NCBI RefSeq assembly: GCF_024347455.1
Contig: NZ_AP025484.1
Coordinates: 1 to 64,000 of the forward strand
Length of the DNA stretch: 64,000 nt
From: Vibrio echinoideorum
GTDB lineage: Bacteria > Pseudomonadota > Gammaproteobacteria > Enterobacterales > Vibrionaceae
Direction: 5' to 3'
Below the pieces are notes generated by a model. The model saw only the letters and a list, made by a program, of their open reading frames with translations, was not told the DNA's origin and ran no database searches. A program made the position numbers and the translations under genes. The stretch's first letter is position 1; the number at the start of each line of letters is the position of its first letter. Shown here in pieces: positions 27,040-36,562 of this stretch.

Positions 27040-28029
27040 CTACTTCGCTTGCTTGCCAGAACGTTGCTGTTCTTTGTGTGCTAGCTTTTCTTTCTTACGT
27101 TGATCGATAAGGTGAGCGGCTTCGCCACCTACGTGGGTTTCGCCACGTGCATTAGAAAGCTGAACTTGCTTTTCACGTTCACGGAAGCGAGCTTTCTGCT
27201 CGTCGCTGTGCTTATCAATACATTTAGGGCAGCTTACGCCTTTCTCAAAGTGCTCAGACGCTTTGTCTTCGTCTGTAATAGGTAGACGACAAGCGTTACA
27301 CACGTCGTAACCGCTCTTTTCTAGCTGGTGGTTAACTGCAACACGGCCATCAAATACGTAGCAGTCGCCTTCCCACATGCTCTCTTCTTCTGGTACTTCT
27401 TCTAGGTACTTAAGAATGCCGCCTTCAAGGTGATAAACCTCATCAAAGCCTTGCTCTTTCATGTAGGCCGTTGATTTTTCACAGCGAATACCACCCGTAC
27501 AGAACATTGCAACTTTTTTGTGTTTCTTAGGGTCGAGATTTTCTTCAACGTATTGAGGGAATTCACGGAAGGTTTCTGTGTTCGGGTTTACTGCGTTTTT
27601 GAATGTGCCGATGTCTACTTCGTAGTCGTTACGAGTATCAACCAAAATCACATCTGGATCAGAAATCAGCGCATTCCATTCGTTTGGTTTTACGTAAGTG
27701 CCGACAACGTGACGAGGGTCGATGCCCTCAATACCCATGGTTACGATCTCTTTTTTGAGCTTAACCTTGGTGCGGTTGAATGGCTGTTCTTCGTTGAATG
27801 ATTCTTTGTAAACAACATCTGCTAAGCGAGTATCTTGCTTGAACCATTGAAGAAGTGCATCGATAGATTCGCGCTTACCTGCAACGGTGCCGTTGATGCC
27901 TTCGCTTGCAAGAAGCAAAGTACCGCGGATTTGGTTGGCTTCTAACACTTCAGTTAGCGGCTGGCGAATTTCTTGGTAATTATCAAGTGCTACAAATTTA
28001 TACAGAGCACATACAACATATTGAGACAT
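27040..28029 (-). CDS. trhO: tRNA uridine(34) hydroxylase TrhO (YceA, rhodanese-like)
   Basis: 329 residues. N-terminal UPF0176 domain ([17 protein letters not shown]), central rhodanese domain with the catalytic loop CTGGIRCEK (Cys177), and a C-terminal cysteine cluster (CNACRLP ... CPKC) followed by a highly basic tail. TrhO makes 5-hydroxyuridine at position 34 of certain tRNAs in an oxygen-dependent way, the first step to cmo5U/mo5U. Standalone gene with its own terminator. Confidence 0.96.
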   Translation of the reverse strand: MSQYVVCALYKFVALDNYQEIRQPLTEVLEANQIRGTLLLASEGINGTVAGKRESIDALLQWFKQDTRLADVVYKESFNEEQPFNRTKVKLKKEIVTMGIEGIDPRHVVGTYVKPNEWNALISDPDVILVDTRNDYEVDIGTFKNAVNPNTETFREFPQYVEENLDPKKHKKVAMFCTGGIRCEKSTAYMKEQGFDEVYHLEGGILKYLEEVPEEESMWEGDCYVFDGRVAVNHQLEKSGYDVCNACRLPITDEDKASEHFEKGVSCPKCIDKHSDEQKARFREREKQVQLSNARGETHVGGEAAHLIDQRKKEKLAHKEQQRSGKQAK

Positions 28030-28356
28030 GGTTTTTCCTTTCTGCGAGCTGGAACGTAAATCCAGAGCGGTTGCCTGTTGTTCGTTATAAATGTCGATAG
28101 AACAATGGTGTGTTGCTATTAATGTATAACGGTAGGCTTATTAAAATCAGGCGCAGTATAACCAAGGCTATGTAGGACAAAAACCAACCAAAAGTAGGGC
28201 TATTTATCATTTTGAATTGTGTGGTTTTAGGCTTGCAAAGATGCGTGCTCATTGAGTGGGATAGATAGGTAAGAGAATTGCCACATGCAGGCCTACCAAA
28301 GGGGAGTGGTTGGCAGGCTGCTAATTTATTGAATCGCTCAATCTTTTAAAACTTAG
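28030..28356. other. 327-bp gap upstream of trhO
   Basis: Holds the trhO promoter region and the 3' end of the MarR-GNAT transcript. I see no ORF, hairpin terminator or clear palindrome. Confidence 0.5.
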
Positions 28357-29277
28357 TTACAGGTGAGTAGGCAGCGTAAACTCTTGTGTTTCAGTTGCTT
28401 CATTGAGTTGGTCTCTCGTTAAGCGCATTGGCGTTACGGGCATCCCATAGAAGTCGAACTGGTCACCTATAACCTCTCCGCCGAGTCCTTTTACGATATT
28501 GACAGTCGTGTCGCGCGCTTCGATATGGATTTCGTTGATGTCTTTCAACGCTTGAACCAATGAGTAACGAGCCAATGCTTTTCCTATGCCAAGGCCGCGG
28601 AATCGGTTGTCGACAACAAAGCGCCCCCAGTGCCATTCTCCATCGCTCTCCCATGCCGCTACTGCGCCCAAAACATATTCTCCTGAACGTGCTAGCCACC
28701 ATTTCTGAGGTATGTCAGGAGATAATGGAATGAGATGCTGTGGGATACTTTGTTCACCAGAAAAGGTATCTCTGATCAAACTGTCGATCTCAGTGCGATA
28801 TACCGAAGTGCAAGCTTCGAGCTGAATTCTGGCTTTGTTGTGAGTGGCGTTTTTCTGAAAAGCGCTGAGTCGCAATGTTCTTAGTCCATCAATCACATTT
28901 TGGGTATCTTCTGGGCTCATCAGATCCAGCAATTGAGACAGTTCATTGTTGGCTGACTCATCGGCTTCTTCTAGCCTTTTCAATCCTTCAGCTTTGAGTG
29001 AAAAGTACTTCTGACGTTTATCCGTCTCACTTAAAGATGGTTCGATATATTGCTTTTCGACCAGAGAGTTGAGCGTTCGACTAAGGGAGGCTTTTTCTAC
29101 GCTGAGTTGTATGCTGAGTTCAGAAAAGGGAGTGATTCCATTCTTACGTAGGTAGGTAAGAAGGTGGACTTGTGTCAGTGATAATCCTGAGTTGAGGCAG
29201 TTCTTATCCAATAGCCCAAGCTCGCGAACGAGATAACGTAACTCGCTTCTGATCTGCATAACCGATGACATACTCAC
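28357..29277 (-). CDS. MarR-GNAT fusion: winged-helix regulator with acetyltransferase domain
   Basis: 306 residues. Residues 1-145 form a MarR winged helix (LTQVHLLTYLRKNG, VEKASLSRTLNSLVEKQYIE, DKRQKYFSL); residues 150-290 a GNAT domain with the acetyl-CoA loop RFRGLGIGKAL. Fusions of this kind occur across bacteria; whether the GNAT part acetylates a substrate or acts as a ligand sensor is unknown. Two near-identical palindromes just upstream (29293-29307 and 29340-29354) are likely autoregulatory operators. No partner gene is in the same transcript. Confidence 0.92.
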   Translation of the reverse strand: MSMSSVMQIRSELRYLVRELGLLDKNCLNSGLSLTQVHLLTYLRKNGITPFSELSIQLSVEKASLSRTLNSLVEKQYIEPSLSETDKRQKYFSLKAEGLKRLEEADESANNELSQLLDLMSPEDTQNVIDGLRTLRLSAFQKNATHNKARIQLEACTSVYRTEIDSLIRDTFSGEQSIPQHLIPLSPDIPQKWWLARSGEYVLGAVAAWESDGEWHWGRFVVDNRFRGLGIGKALARYSLVQALKDINEIHIEARDTTVNIVKGLGGEVIGDQFDFYGMPVTPMRLTRDQLNEATETQEFTLPTHL

Positions 29278-29292
29278 TCCTTAAAAACATAC

Positions 29293-29354
29293 GTTGATAG
29301 TATCAACAGTAATGTTAAATACCGCTTGATGTTAATAATGTTGATACTATCAAT
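29293..29354. promoter_or_regulatory. Two MarR-type palindromic operators
   Basis: GTTGATA-G-TATCAAC (29293-29307, perfect) and GTTGATA-C-TATCAAT (29340-29354, one end mismatch), centres 47 bp apart. The first lies 16 bp before the MarR-GNAT start codon. Strong candidates for its autoregulation. Confidence 0.75.
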
Positions 29355-29538
29355 GAAATTGCTATGTTTTAGTCTTGATAGTTGAATTCAATACGCGGAT
29401 TACCTTCAAAGTCGTCCTGATCAAACGCATTCGACGTTAATAGGATCAGTGATATGGATGCGGCAGTGATACGGTTTTCATGTTTTTCCTCTTTGATTGT
29501 TTCTGGTGCTTAAAAAGCTTTTATTTGGCGCTAAAAAA

Positions 29539-29560
29539 AGCGGCTCCAAATGGAGCCGCT
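29539..29560 (-). terminator. Terminator of the alkylsulfatase gene
   Basis: 10-bp GC-rich stem (29539-29548 with 29551-29560), AA loop; seven A on the left give a minus-strand T-tail. Confidence 0.85.
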
Positions 29561-29592
29561 ATACCTATCAGCATTGATGGTGAATTGGCGTG

Positions 29593-31467
29593 TTAGTTAG
29601 GTAGAACTAGGTTGATGTCATTCGCTTTGTTATGGTCGAACAAGCTAAAGAACGTATCCACAGATTGACTGTTGCCCTCGATGGTTGCGTTACTGACATC
29701 ACCAGAGGCGAAATAACCCAGAACCTCTAACTTCTTGCCGCTTAACGTTGCATCTGCGCTTGGATCTTGCTCTAGAGAGAAAACAGCAATCTCGTTACGT
29801 ACCGTGTAGTTCGCGACTTCTCCGGTGTCAGATACCTTAATGTTGATAGATAATTCTTTCCCTTGAGCACGGTCTGCGTTTAGGTTTACGCGCTCGGTTT
29901 CTAAGATTTTGGTGGTTGGTAGCACCTTCACAATGGCCGGGTTAGCAAAATCCCATGCCACAGAGCGGTCTAATGTACCGTCCAATTCTGCTGCGTTAGA
30001 AATCGCATAACCTCTCCAGTAAATGTTGGTTTGAGCATAACCCCACTCACGAAGTGCTTGCGCTTTTAAGTCACGCGCTTCCATGTTGTCAGGATCTGCA
30101 TTGTTCACGTGAGTCAGCACTTCTGCCGCCCAGCCGTAGTTCTTCTCGGCATACGCGTCGCGAGCAATATCGATGACTTTATCTTCGCCGCCCATCGCAT
30201 CAACGTAATCTTGAGCCATGTCTTTCACGCCCGGACGAGCCAGTTTGGTTGCATCACCGTCCCACCAGCCAAGATAGCCGTTGTAAATGTTACGAACTGA
30301 GTGCGCCACTGTACCGTAGTATTCACCCAACCAAGGGTCGTTGGCTAAGTTCTCAGGCAGTACAACTTTTTCTGCTAACTCATCGCGCTTGATACCGCGG
30401 TTGATGTTGTAGATTGATTGGTCGTGTACAAATTGAATCGCATCACGGTAGTTGGTTATGCGCTCATTGATGAAGTCGTGTCCAACCCATGCTCGCATGT
30501 GAGAACCACTATAGGTATTCGATTTTTGTGCGTACTCAGATAGCGTATCAATGCCTTTGTACCACTCTTGCACATCACGATATTTGGTGCCGCGGAGTGT
30601 ATACAAATTCGGGAATGTTTCGCCTTGGATCGTTTCGCTACCGTGTACGTGTTTGAATTGTGGGAAGTAGATATCGACTTCATCGTCACCCGCATCGCCG
30701 TAAGCACCAAATACTTCCATATCGATACCAGAGACGGTAATTTTCAATGGCTCATCATTACTTACCAAGACATTTGGCATGAAGAAAGAGATAGGGCCAG
30801 CTGTAAATGTTGGGCCTAGGCCGAAGTGAGCAGGGCGACCTTTTTCCCCTTTAGGTAAGTAGACACTCGCGTAAGCCGTACGTTGAGTCAGGATTTTGCC
30901 TGTTACGCCAACATCGTTCACAAGGTTAGGGATAAAGTTATCTGATGCGATGATTTTTACTTCGCCTGACTTAACCTGTTCTTCTGTTACGCCCCAACCA
31001 GCAGCACCAAAAGCGTGGTCTGGATGACGGTGGGTGTAAATTACTGCTTTAACAGGCAGTGTTGAAAATTGGTTGAATGCCTCCATTGACTCTTTAGCGG
31101 CGGTATCATTTTCACCAGGGTCAACAATGATAAGTCCATCATCACCGACTGCTACAAGGGTTGAAGCTAACTGGAAACCTGAGATTGAGTAGAGTTTTCC
31201 CGGAGCTATTTCTTGGATTTTTGGTGCCATCTGCTTTGCAAATTCAGTCATGGCTACAGGCATGTATTCAGAGCTCTCGGTGAATGCTCTGTTGTGTTCT
31301 GCGTCTTCCCAGACCACTTTTGCTAAGTGGCTTTGTACTGAGTCGTTGGTGAAGAACGTTGGATCCGAACTGCGCACTAAATTCTGGTCCATTGCGAACG
31401 CTGAGCTCGCTGTTGTTGTAAGAAGTGCGATGCATATTGACTGAGTTAAAAAGTTTGAAGCTTTCAT
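29593..31467 (-). CDS. Secreted alkyl sulfatase (metallo-beta-lactamase fold, SdsA1/BDS1-like)
   Basis: 624 residues with a signal peptide (1-25, ending SSAFA). Metal-binding HRHPDH at 146-151 in the MBL domain, the insertion typical of linear alkylsulfatases (QEWYKGIDTLSEYAQ, GSHMRAWVGH), a dimerisation domain (DEL-EKVVLPENLANDPWLGEYYGTVAHSVRNIYNGYLGWWDGD) and a C-terminal SCP2-like domain. It hydrolyses sulfate esters of primary alkyl alcohols such as dodecyl sulfate in the periplasm or outside. Directly downstream of a LysR gene that appears frameshifted, so its regulation may be altered. Confidence 0.93.
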   Translation of the reverse strand: MKASNFLTQSICIALLTTTASSAFAMDQNLVRSSDPTFFTNDSVQSHLAKVVWEDAEHNRAFTESSEYMPVAMTEFAKQMAPKIQEIAPGKLYSISGFQLASTLVAVGDDGLIIVDPGENDTAAKESMEAFNQFSTLPVKAVIYTHRHPDHAFGAAGWGVTEEQVKSGEVKIIASDNFIPNLVNDVGVTGKILTQRTAYASVYLPKGEKGRPAHFGLGPTFTAGPISFFMPNVLVSNDEPLKITVSGIDMEVFGAYGDAGDDEVDIYFPQFKHVHGSETIQGETFPNLYTLRGTKYRDVQEWYKGIDTLSEYAQKSNTYSGSHMRAWVGHDFINERITNYRDAIQFVHDQSIYNINRGIKRDELAEKVVLPENLANDPWLGEYYGTVAHSVRNIYNGYLGWWDGDATKLARPGVKDMAQDYVDAMGGEDKVIDIARDAYAEKNYGWAAEVLTHVNNADPDNMEARDLKAQALREWGYAQTNIYWRGYAISNAAELDGTLDRSVAWDFANPAIVKVLPTTKILETERVNLNADRAQGKELSINIKVSDTGEVANYTVRNEIAVFSLEQDPSADATLSGKKLEVLGYFASGDVSNATIEGNSQSVDTFFSLFDHNKANDINLVLPN

Positions 31468-31572
31468 TGGTGATTCTCTCTAAATTTACGGACTCGACCA
31501 TTCGGCCCGTCGATGAGAGAGATGTTAAGGCTTAAGGTTTAATCAATCGATAGAGTGAAACTTAAACAATAA

Positions 31573-32476
31573 TTAACTATTACTTAATTGTTTATTCCCT
31601 GTTGTGGTTTCAAGTGCATTCCTAAACCACTTATGTCCCGTATCATTATTTTGAGAATGATGCCAAGTCATGTAAATAAGGACAGGCTCGGCTTTAAACG
31701 GTAATTCAAAGATTTGATATTTTCCGCTACCTGCGACTTTGTTGGCTAATGAACGAGCATTAACACAAAGCCAGTCAGTACTTTGAGCCAAGACTAGTCC
31801 TGTTAGCCCTGATCCCGTTGTATAGGCGATTTTTCGAGTTGGTAGGCGTTCACAAGCAACAGAATTGAGAGTGTAGTTATCCATCCTTTGAGTCTGCCAC
31901 AAAATATGATGTTCAAAGAAGAATTGCTCAACGGAGATACTGCCTTGAATACGTGGGTGATCGATACTCAGTGCCACCACAAGATCTTCTTGAAACAGTT
32001 TTAGATTATGGTATCCGTGTTCTTCTAATGGCACCGTAGACAAGATGATGTCGACCTTTCTTTGCCTAAGGTCAGCTTGGCGGGACTGTTCATCAATATG
32101 TTCAATATCAGCTTGTATCGTGGAGTTTGGGGCGTGCAGTTCCCGGTATTTGGTCAGGTTAGGAAATACCAAGATATCAATGTCTTTGTGACTGGATATT
32201 CGAAATGTGCGACGACTTGTTAGAGCGTTAAAGTGTTGTCGTGACTTAGCTCCGTTGATTAGCAGGCTTAGCGGCTCTTGTACTTCAGCATGAAGCTCTA
32301 CTGCAAAATTGGTTGGTGAGATACCTCTACCTTCACGCACGAATAATGGATCTTTGTACTGATCTCTTAGTCGATTGACTGACGGCGGGGGCAGAGATAC
32401 CTAAAGCTTCTGCTGCGACGTTAACACTACGAGCCTTCATTATAGCATCAAATGTTTTTAATAGGTTTAGATCCAT
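31573..32476 (-). pseudogene. LysR family regulator, frameshifted
   Basis: The C-terminal frame (31573-32340) lacks the HTH, but the missing part is present upstream in another frame: ATG at 32476 gives MDLNLLKTFDAIMKARSVNVAAEALGISAPAVSQS, a LysR HTH, then meets a stop. The frame that follows reads RLRDQYKDPLFVREGRG, the standard continuation. The shift is at about 32370-32380, where AATCGA sits at the point expected to read SQS-xNRLR, so a small deletion between short direct repeats is possible. Either a recent pseudogene or a sequencing error. Intact length would be about 300 residues. It lies 105 bp upstream of the alkylsulfatase gene on the same strand. Confidence 0.8.
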
Positions 32477-32605
32477 AGTTTGTCGTGCGCCTTTTTATTT
32501 ACTATTAAGTAATGTTTAGCAGTTTAGTCTTAAAAACGAAAGTAAGCCTTCATCATGGATGGGAAATATCAGGCACAATCGTATGTTTGTGTGTTCTTAA
32601 ACAAA

Positions 32606-32637
32606 AAGGCCCTGCTGTAAAACTACAACAGGGCCTT
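32606..32637 (-). terminator. Terminator of the aminotransferase gene
   Basis: 14-position stem with one wobble (32606-32619 with 32624-32637), 4-nt loop; the A-run on the left is a T-tail for leftward transcription. Confidence 0.85.
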
Positions 32638-32667
32638 GGTATTGAATCTTTCTGACTTAACCAGCGA

Positions 32668-33816
32668 TTACGCTTGGTTAAGTACTTCCGCTAAGCGCTT
32701 TACCGCTTCGGTTAATTCTTCTGGGTTGGCGTTGGTGAAGTTCAAGCGCAGTGCTGCTTTTGCTTCGTCTGCTTTTGGATAGAATACTGGGCTTGGTACA
32801 ACCGCGACACCATTCGAAAGCAGAGTTTTAGCCAGTTCAAAGGTGTCACACTCTGGGATTTCAACCCAAATGAACATCCCGCCATCTACGGCTTTTAACA
32901 CACAATCTGCAGGCAGTTGTTTCTCTAGCTCTGAAAACAGCACTTCATAACGAGACTTGTACAGGGTGCGAATGTTTTCCATATGCACGCCAAAGTCTCC
33001 ATGTTTTAGAAGACCAACCAGCAGTGCTTGCATGGGTACACTTGAGTGTAAGTCGGCGCCTTGTTTCACTTTGATTAGCGGCTCTAGGTAGCTGCGTTTA
33101 CCTGTTACCGCACCAATACGTAAACCTGGCGATGCAATCTTAGAGAATGAACGAAGCACGATAGAGTTATCAGGGCAAAAAGAAGAAACCATTGGCAGCT
33201 CAGTACCTGTGAAGCGCAATTCGCGGTATGGCGCATCTTCAATGAATGCCACGTCGTATTTGATACACAGTTCAGCCACTTTTTGACGAGTTTCTGTTGC
33301 CCAGCACACGCCGGTTGGGTTGTGGAAATCTGGCACGGCATAGAACATTTTTGGCGCTTGCTCGGCAAAACACGTCTCTAGCTCATCTAGGTTAGGGCCA
33401 AATTCTGTTTGAGACACAGTTGCAATGTTTGCTTGAACTAAGCCAAACACTTGCATCGCACCCAAGTAGCTTGGCGCTTCCATCACAACCACATCACCCG
33501 GATCAACATAAGCACGCGCAATCAAATCCAAACCTTGCTGAGACCCTGTGCAGATCATTGCTGTGTGGGATTCTGGCAATTGGTAGCTTTGTGTTAAGTG
33601 TTCAAGCAAGGGGCCATAGCCAGCAGTCGAACCGTATTGGAAAACTTCAGGCATGTTCGCTAGGTTTTCTAACGTTGGCTTCATTAAATCGATAGGGAAT
33701 GTTTTCTCGTCAGGTAATCCACCGGCCAATGAAATGACATTTGGATCGCTTGCGGCCGCGAGAATTTCTCGAATGTAAGAAGACTGAATCTGTTGCAGTG
33801 ATTGTGCGATTTCCAT
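32668..33816 (-). CDS. PLP-dependent aminotransferase, class I/II (2-aminoadipate/MocR-catalytic type)
   Basis: 382 residues, fold type I. Motifs: ISLAGGLPDEKTFP near the start, QYGSTAGYGPL, TGSQQGLDL, PDFHNPTG, EDAPYRELRF, and SFSKIASPGLRIG with the PLP lysine in SFSK, then LRLNFTN near the end. This is the LysN/ARO8-like group that transaminates 2-aminoadipate, aromatic or branched amino acids; the exact substrate is open. It is divergent from an AraC-GyrI regulator across a 114-bp region with paired direct repeats. Confidence 0.9.
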   Translation of the reverse strand: MEIAQSLQQIQSSYIREILAAASDPNVISLAGGLPDEKTFPIDLMKPTLENLANMPEVFQYGSTAGYGPLLEHLTQSYQLPESHTAMICTGSQQGLDLIARAYVDPGDVVVMEAPSYLGAMQVFGLVQANIATVSQTEFGPNLDELETCFAEQAPKMFYAVPDFHNPTGVCWATETRQKVAELCIKYDVAFIEDAPYRELRFTGTELPMVSSFCPDNSIVLRSFSKIASPGLRIGAVTGKRSYLEPLIKVKQGADLHSSVPMQALLVGLLKHGDFGVHMENIRTLYKSRYEVLFSELEKQLPADCVLKAVDGGMFIWVEIPECDTFELAKTLLSNGVAVVPSPVFYPKADEAKAALRLNFTNANPEELTEAVKRLAEVLNQA

Positions 33817-33885
33817 GTGTTGTGTCTCGTCATTTTCGTTTTTATTTTATAGTTTGATATTACACGGCAATTGTAAAAAACAACG

Positions 33886-33921
33886 TGTCCATTTATGCTT
33901 ATAAACATGTCCATTTATGCT
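33886..33921. promoter_or_regulatory. Paired 14-bp direct repeats, candidate AraC operator half-sites
   Basis: TGTCCATTTATGCT at 33886-33899 and 33908-33921, period 22 bp (about two helical turns). They lie 10 bp before the start of the AraC-type gene and upstream of the divergent aminotransferase gene, the typical arrangement for AraC half-sites. Confidence 0.65.
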
Positions 33922-33930
33922 ATTTAAATC

Positions 33931-34800
33931 ATGTCACGACAACACATATCCCGAATCAATGATGTTCTGTTCCATATTCACCAAGACATCAGCCAACCTT
34001 TGTCGGCAAAAGCGCTCTCTGAAATTGCCGCTTATTCAGAACAACACTTTCATCGCACATTCAAAAGCGTGGTTGGGGAGTCGTTGCATCAGTACATTCG
34101 ACGTACTCGAATGGAGTATGCGGCGAATCAATTGATGTTTGATACCACATCGTCAGTGGTAGAAATTGCGAGCAAATGTGGCTTTCACTCGGTGTCTTCG
34201 TTCAGCCGAGCATTTAAAGCAACCTTTAATATGTCGCCGGGAGAGTGGAGAAAACATGATCTGCAGATCGCAGAAAAACCGTATCTGAAAGATCCTGAAG
34301 TCGCAGCGGGTTATCAAAAAGTCGCGCAACAGACATTGCCAGAACCCAAAATTGTAGAGGTGTCAGATCGCATGGCGGCCTATGTCCGACATACTGGATA
34401 TAACCGCTCTATTCGCAATGCATGGCTGATATTGAAAGCGTGGGCGAACTCTGAACAGCGTGATTTTTCGAGTCAGTTTGGCTTGCATCACTCCAACCCT
34501 GCTTGGGTCGAAATGGATCAGTGCCGCTATGTGGCGTGTATCGCGATTGATGAGCCAATTAAGTATCGCAGCGTGGTGAATCAGATGGTGATTCCTGGTG
34601 GGTTGCATGCTGTTTTCCGACTCAACGGTCGTTATGGTGAACTGCTACCACAGATCAGTATGGTGTTAGAGAAGTGGTTGCCAACGTCAGGTTTCAAGCA
34701 GCGTTCGACGCCCGCTTATGTTCATTATCATCAGAATCACTTTCTTAACAGTGATGAAGTGTTTGAATTAGATTTCTATCTACCCGTGAGTTTTTACTGA
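33931..34800 (+). CDS. AraC family regulator with GyrI-like ligand domain
   Basis: 289 residues. N-terminal double HTH (LSAKALSEIAAYSEQHFHRTFKSVVGESLHQYIRRTRMEYA, then VVEIASKCGFHSVSSFSRAFKATFNMSPGEWR), followed from about residue 125 by a GyrI-like effector-binding domain (YVRHTGYNRSIRNAW, GGLHAVFRLNGRYGELLPQI, ELDFYLPV). This layout is shared with Rob/SbmC-type regulators that bind small hydrophobic ligands. Divergent from the aminotransferase gene. Confidence 0.93.
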   Translation: MSRQHISRINDVLFHIHQDISQPLSAKALSEIAAYSEQHFHRTFKSVVGESLHQYIRRTRMEYAANQLMFDTTSSVVEIASKCGFHSVSSFSRAFKATFNMSPGEWRKHDLQIAEKPYLKDPEVAAGYQKVAQQTLPEPKIVEVSDRMAAYVRHTGYNRSIRNAWLILKAWANSEQRDFSSQFGLHHSNPAWVEMDQCRYVACIAIDEPIKYRSVVNQMVIPGGLHAVFRLNGRYGELLPQISMVLEKWLPTSGFKQRSTPAYVHYHQNHFLNSDEVFELDFYLPVSFY

Positions 34801-35046
34801 GTCTCTATTAGCCCAACCAATGAGTTGAGTCTGTCATATGTATTGTTGTGTTTTGTTGAGTGTGGTTTTGCTTATTTGTTGTGGTGAATATGTTCGCTAA
34901 ATGACTGCATGTTCTCTTATGTTGGTCATGAAATGTATCTTAGTTTTGTTGATAGTTTACTCTAAGTAAATGATGACAACGTACGGATTAAACGATAGCA
35001 TTCTTTTCTAATTGCAAATAGTTCTTAATATCACTCGCTAGCCAAT

Positions 35047-36360
35047 ATGACCATTACCCACAAAGATTATCTGAAAATCGCTTTCCCCTTCATCATAGCA
35101 ACGGTGACGCAGCCTCTGCTTGGCGCCGTCGACACGGCTGTTATCGGGCAACTTGGTATTGCTGAACTGATTGGTGGCGTGGCGATCGGCACCATTATCA
35201 TGAATACCATCTATTGGTTGTTTGGCTTTTTCCGTGTCAGTACGACAGGGCAAAGTGCGATGGCACTGGGTAAGGGCAATCGTTCTGATCTCGCGGGCAG
35301 CTTGATGCGCCCTTTTGTGCTTTCTGGTTTGGTCGGTTTGATTTTTATCTTGATACAACCGTTCATCTGGCAAGGCGCAATGTGGGTGATAGAGCCTGAA
35401 GCGAATGTGGCGGAACATGCACATATTTACTTTGATATTCTTATTTATGGTGCGCCTTTTGTACTGCTCAATTATACCATTATTGGCTGGTTGATGGGGC
35501 AGGCGAAAGCCAAAGAAGTTCTTTACACACAAGTGTTTGGTAACGTGTTAAACATTGTATTGGATGCGGTTTTTGTACTTTATTTCGATTTGGGTGTTGC
35601 GGGCGTGGCATACGCAAGTTTGATTGCACAAATCACCACCTTTGTGATTGGCATGACGCTGGTGATGAAGACTAGCAACATTTCGGTATCTGAGTTCCTC
35701 CAAGGTTCGAAGATGACCAAGAAAGATCTATCAACAATCATCTCTTCGAATACTGACCTACTGTTACGTACAATTTGTATCTTGGTGTTCTTCAACATGA
35801 TGGCGCGTACTGGCTCTCAACTCGGTACTGATGTTCTGGCTGCTAACGCAATCTTGATGCAAGTAACCTTTATTGTCAGTTATATGTTTGATGGCATTGC
35901 CAACGCATCAAGTGTGTTTGCAGGCAAAGCAGTCGGCCAGAAAAATCCTTCAATGCTTGACTGTGTGTTAAGGCTCAACTTCCAATGGACAGCCGGCTTT
36001 ATTGCTGCGTTAACGTTATTGACCTTGGTATTTAAAGACAGCATTGTTTTATTGTTTACGGATATCCCAACGCTTGTTGTTCTATACCAACAGATGGCTC
36101 CGTGGCTGATTGTGTTCCCGCTGGTGGCTGGGTTTGGTTTAACGGTTTACGGTATTTTCACTGGAACGGGAACTACGCGTCCGGTGCGAAACTCAAGCAT
36201 CGTTACTTTAATGGTCTTCTTAGTTGTACAGGCGTTCTCAGTCGATTTGTGGGGTAATCATGGCCTGTGGTTGGCGTTTACTTTGTTCTATTTTGGGCGT
36301 ATTGCATTCTTGTATCCATTCATCGCTCAAGTTAAGCGGAAGTGCCTTCCAATGACATAA
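35047..36360 (+). CDS. MATE family efflux transporter (DinF-like)
   Basis: 437 residues with twelve predicted membrane segments in two MatE repeats. Start region ITHKDYLKIAFPFIIATVTQPLLGAVDTAVIGQLG is characteristic of the DinF branch. Expected to export cationic drugs or metabolites using a sodium or proton gradient. Single gene with a strong terminator. Confidence 0.93.
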   Translation: MTITHKDYLKIAFPFIIATVTQPLLGAVDTAVIGQLGIAELIGGVAIGTIIMNTIYWLFGFFRVSTTGQSAMALGKGNRSDLAGSLMRPFVLSGLVGLIFILIQPFIWQGAMWVIEPEANVAEHAHIYFDILIYGAPFVLLNYTIIGWLMGQAKAKEVLYTQVFGNVLNIVLDAVFVLYFDLGVAGVAYASLIAQITTFVIGMTLVMKTSNISVSEFLQGSKMTKKDLSTIISSNTDLLLRTICILVFFNMMARTGSQLGTDVLAANAILMQVTFIVSYMFDGIANASSVFAGKAVGQKNPSMLDCVLRLNFQWTAGFIAALTLLTLVFKDSIVLLFTDIPTLVVLYQQMAPWLIVFPLVAGFGLTVYGIFTGTGTTRPVRNSSIVTLMVFLVVQAFSVDLWGNHGLWLAFTLFYFGRIAFLYPFIAQVKRKCLPMT

Positions 36361-36406
36361 GTACTCGCAGCTAACCACCAAGCTGAGGTCATATTGAATC
36401 ATTACG

Positions 36407-36445
36407 AAAGCGCCTGACTTTTCCTCGTAGTCAGGCGCTTTTTTG
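36407..36445 (+). terminator. Rho-independent terminator of the MATE gene
   Basis: Perfect 13-bp stem (36407-36419 with 36429-36441), 9-nt loop, T-run after it. Confidence 0.92.
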
Positions 36446-36541
36446 TATCTAACGGATTGTGGCCATGGGTTAATTCATCGGCAAATTTCTGCGATTCAGT
36501 TCAATGTTCGCTTTTCATCATGTCAGCTAAATGATAGAGTT

Positions 36542-36556
36542 GTTATGTTATAACAT
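36542..36556. promoter_or_regulatory. Zur-like palindrome at the start of the ABC importer operon
   Basis: TGTTATG-T-TATAACA differs from the gamma-proteobacterial Zur consensus TGTTATA-N-TATAACA at one position, and its core ATGTTATAACAT (36546-36557) is a perfect palindrome. It ends 6 bp before the first start codon, so it would overlap the ribosome-binding region or a leaderless promoter. Site identity is from memory of the consensus. Confidence 0.5.
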
Positions 36557-36562
36557 CCACCA

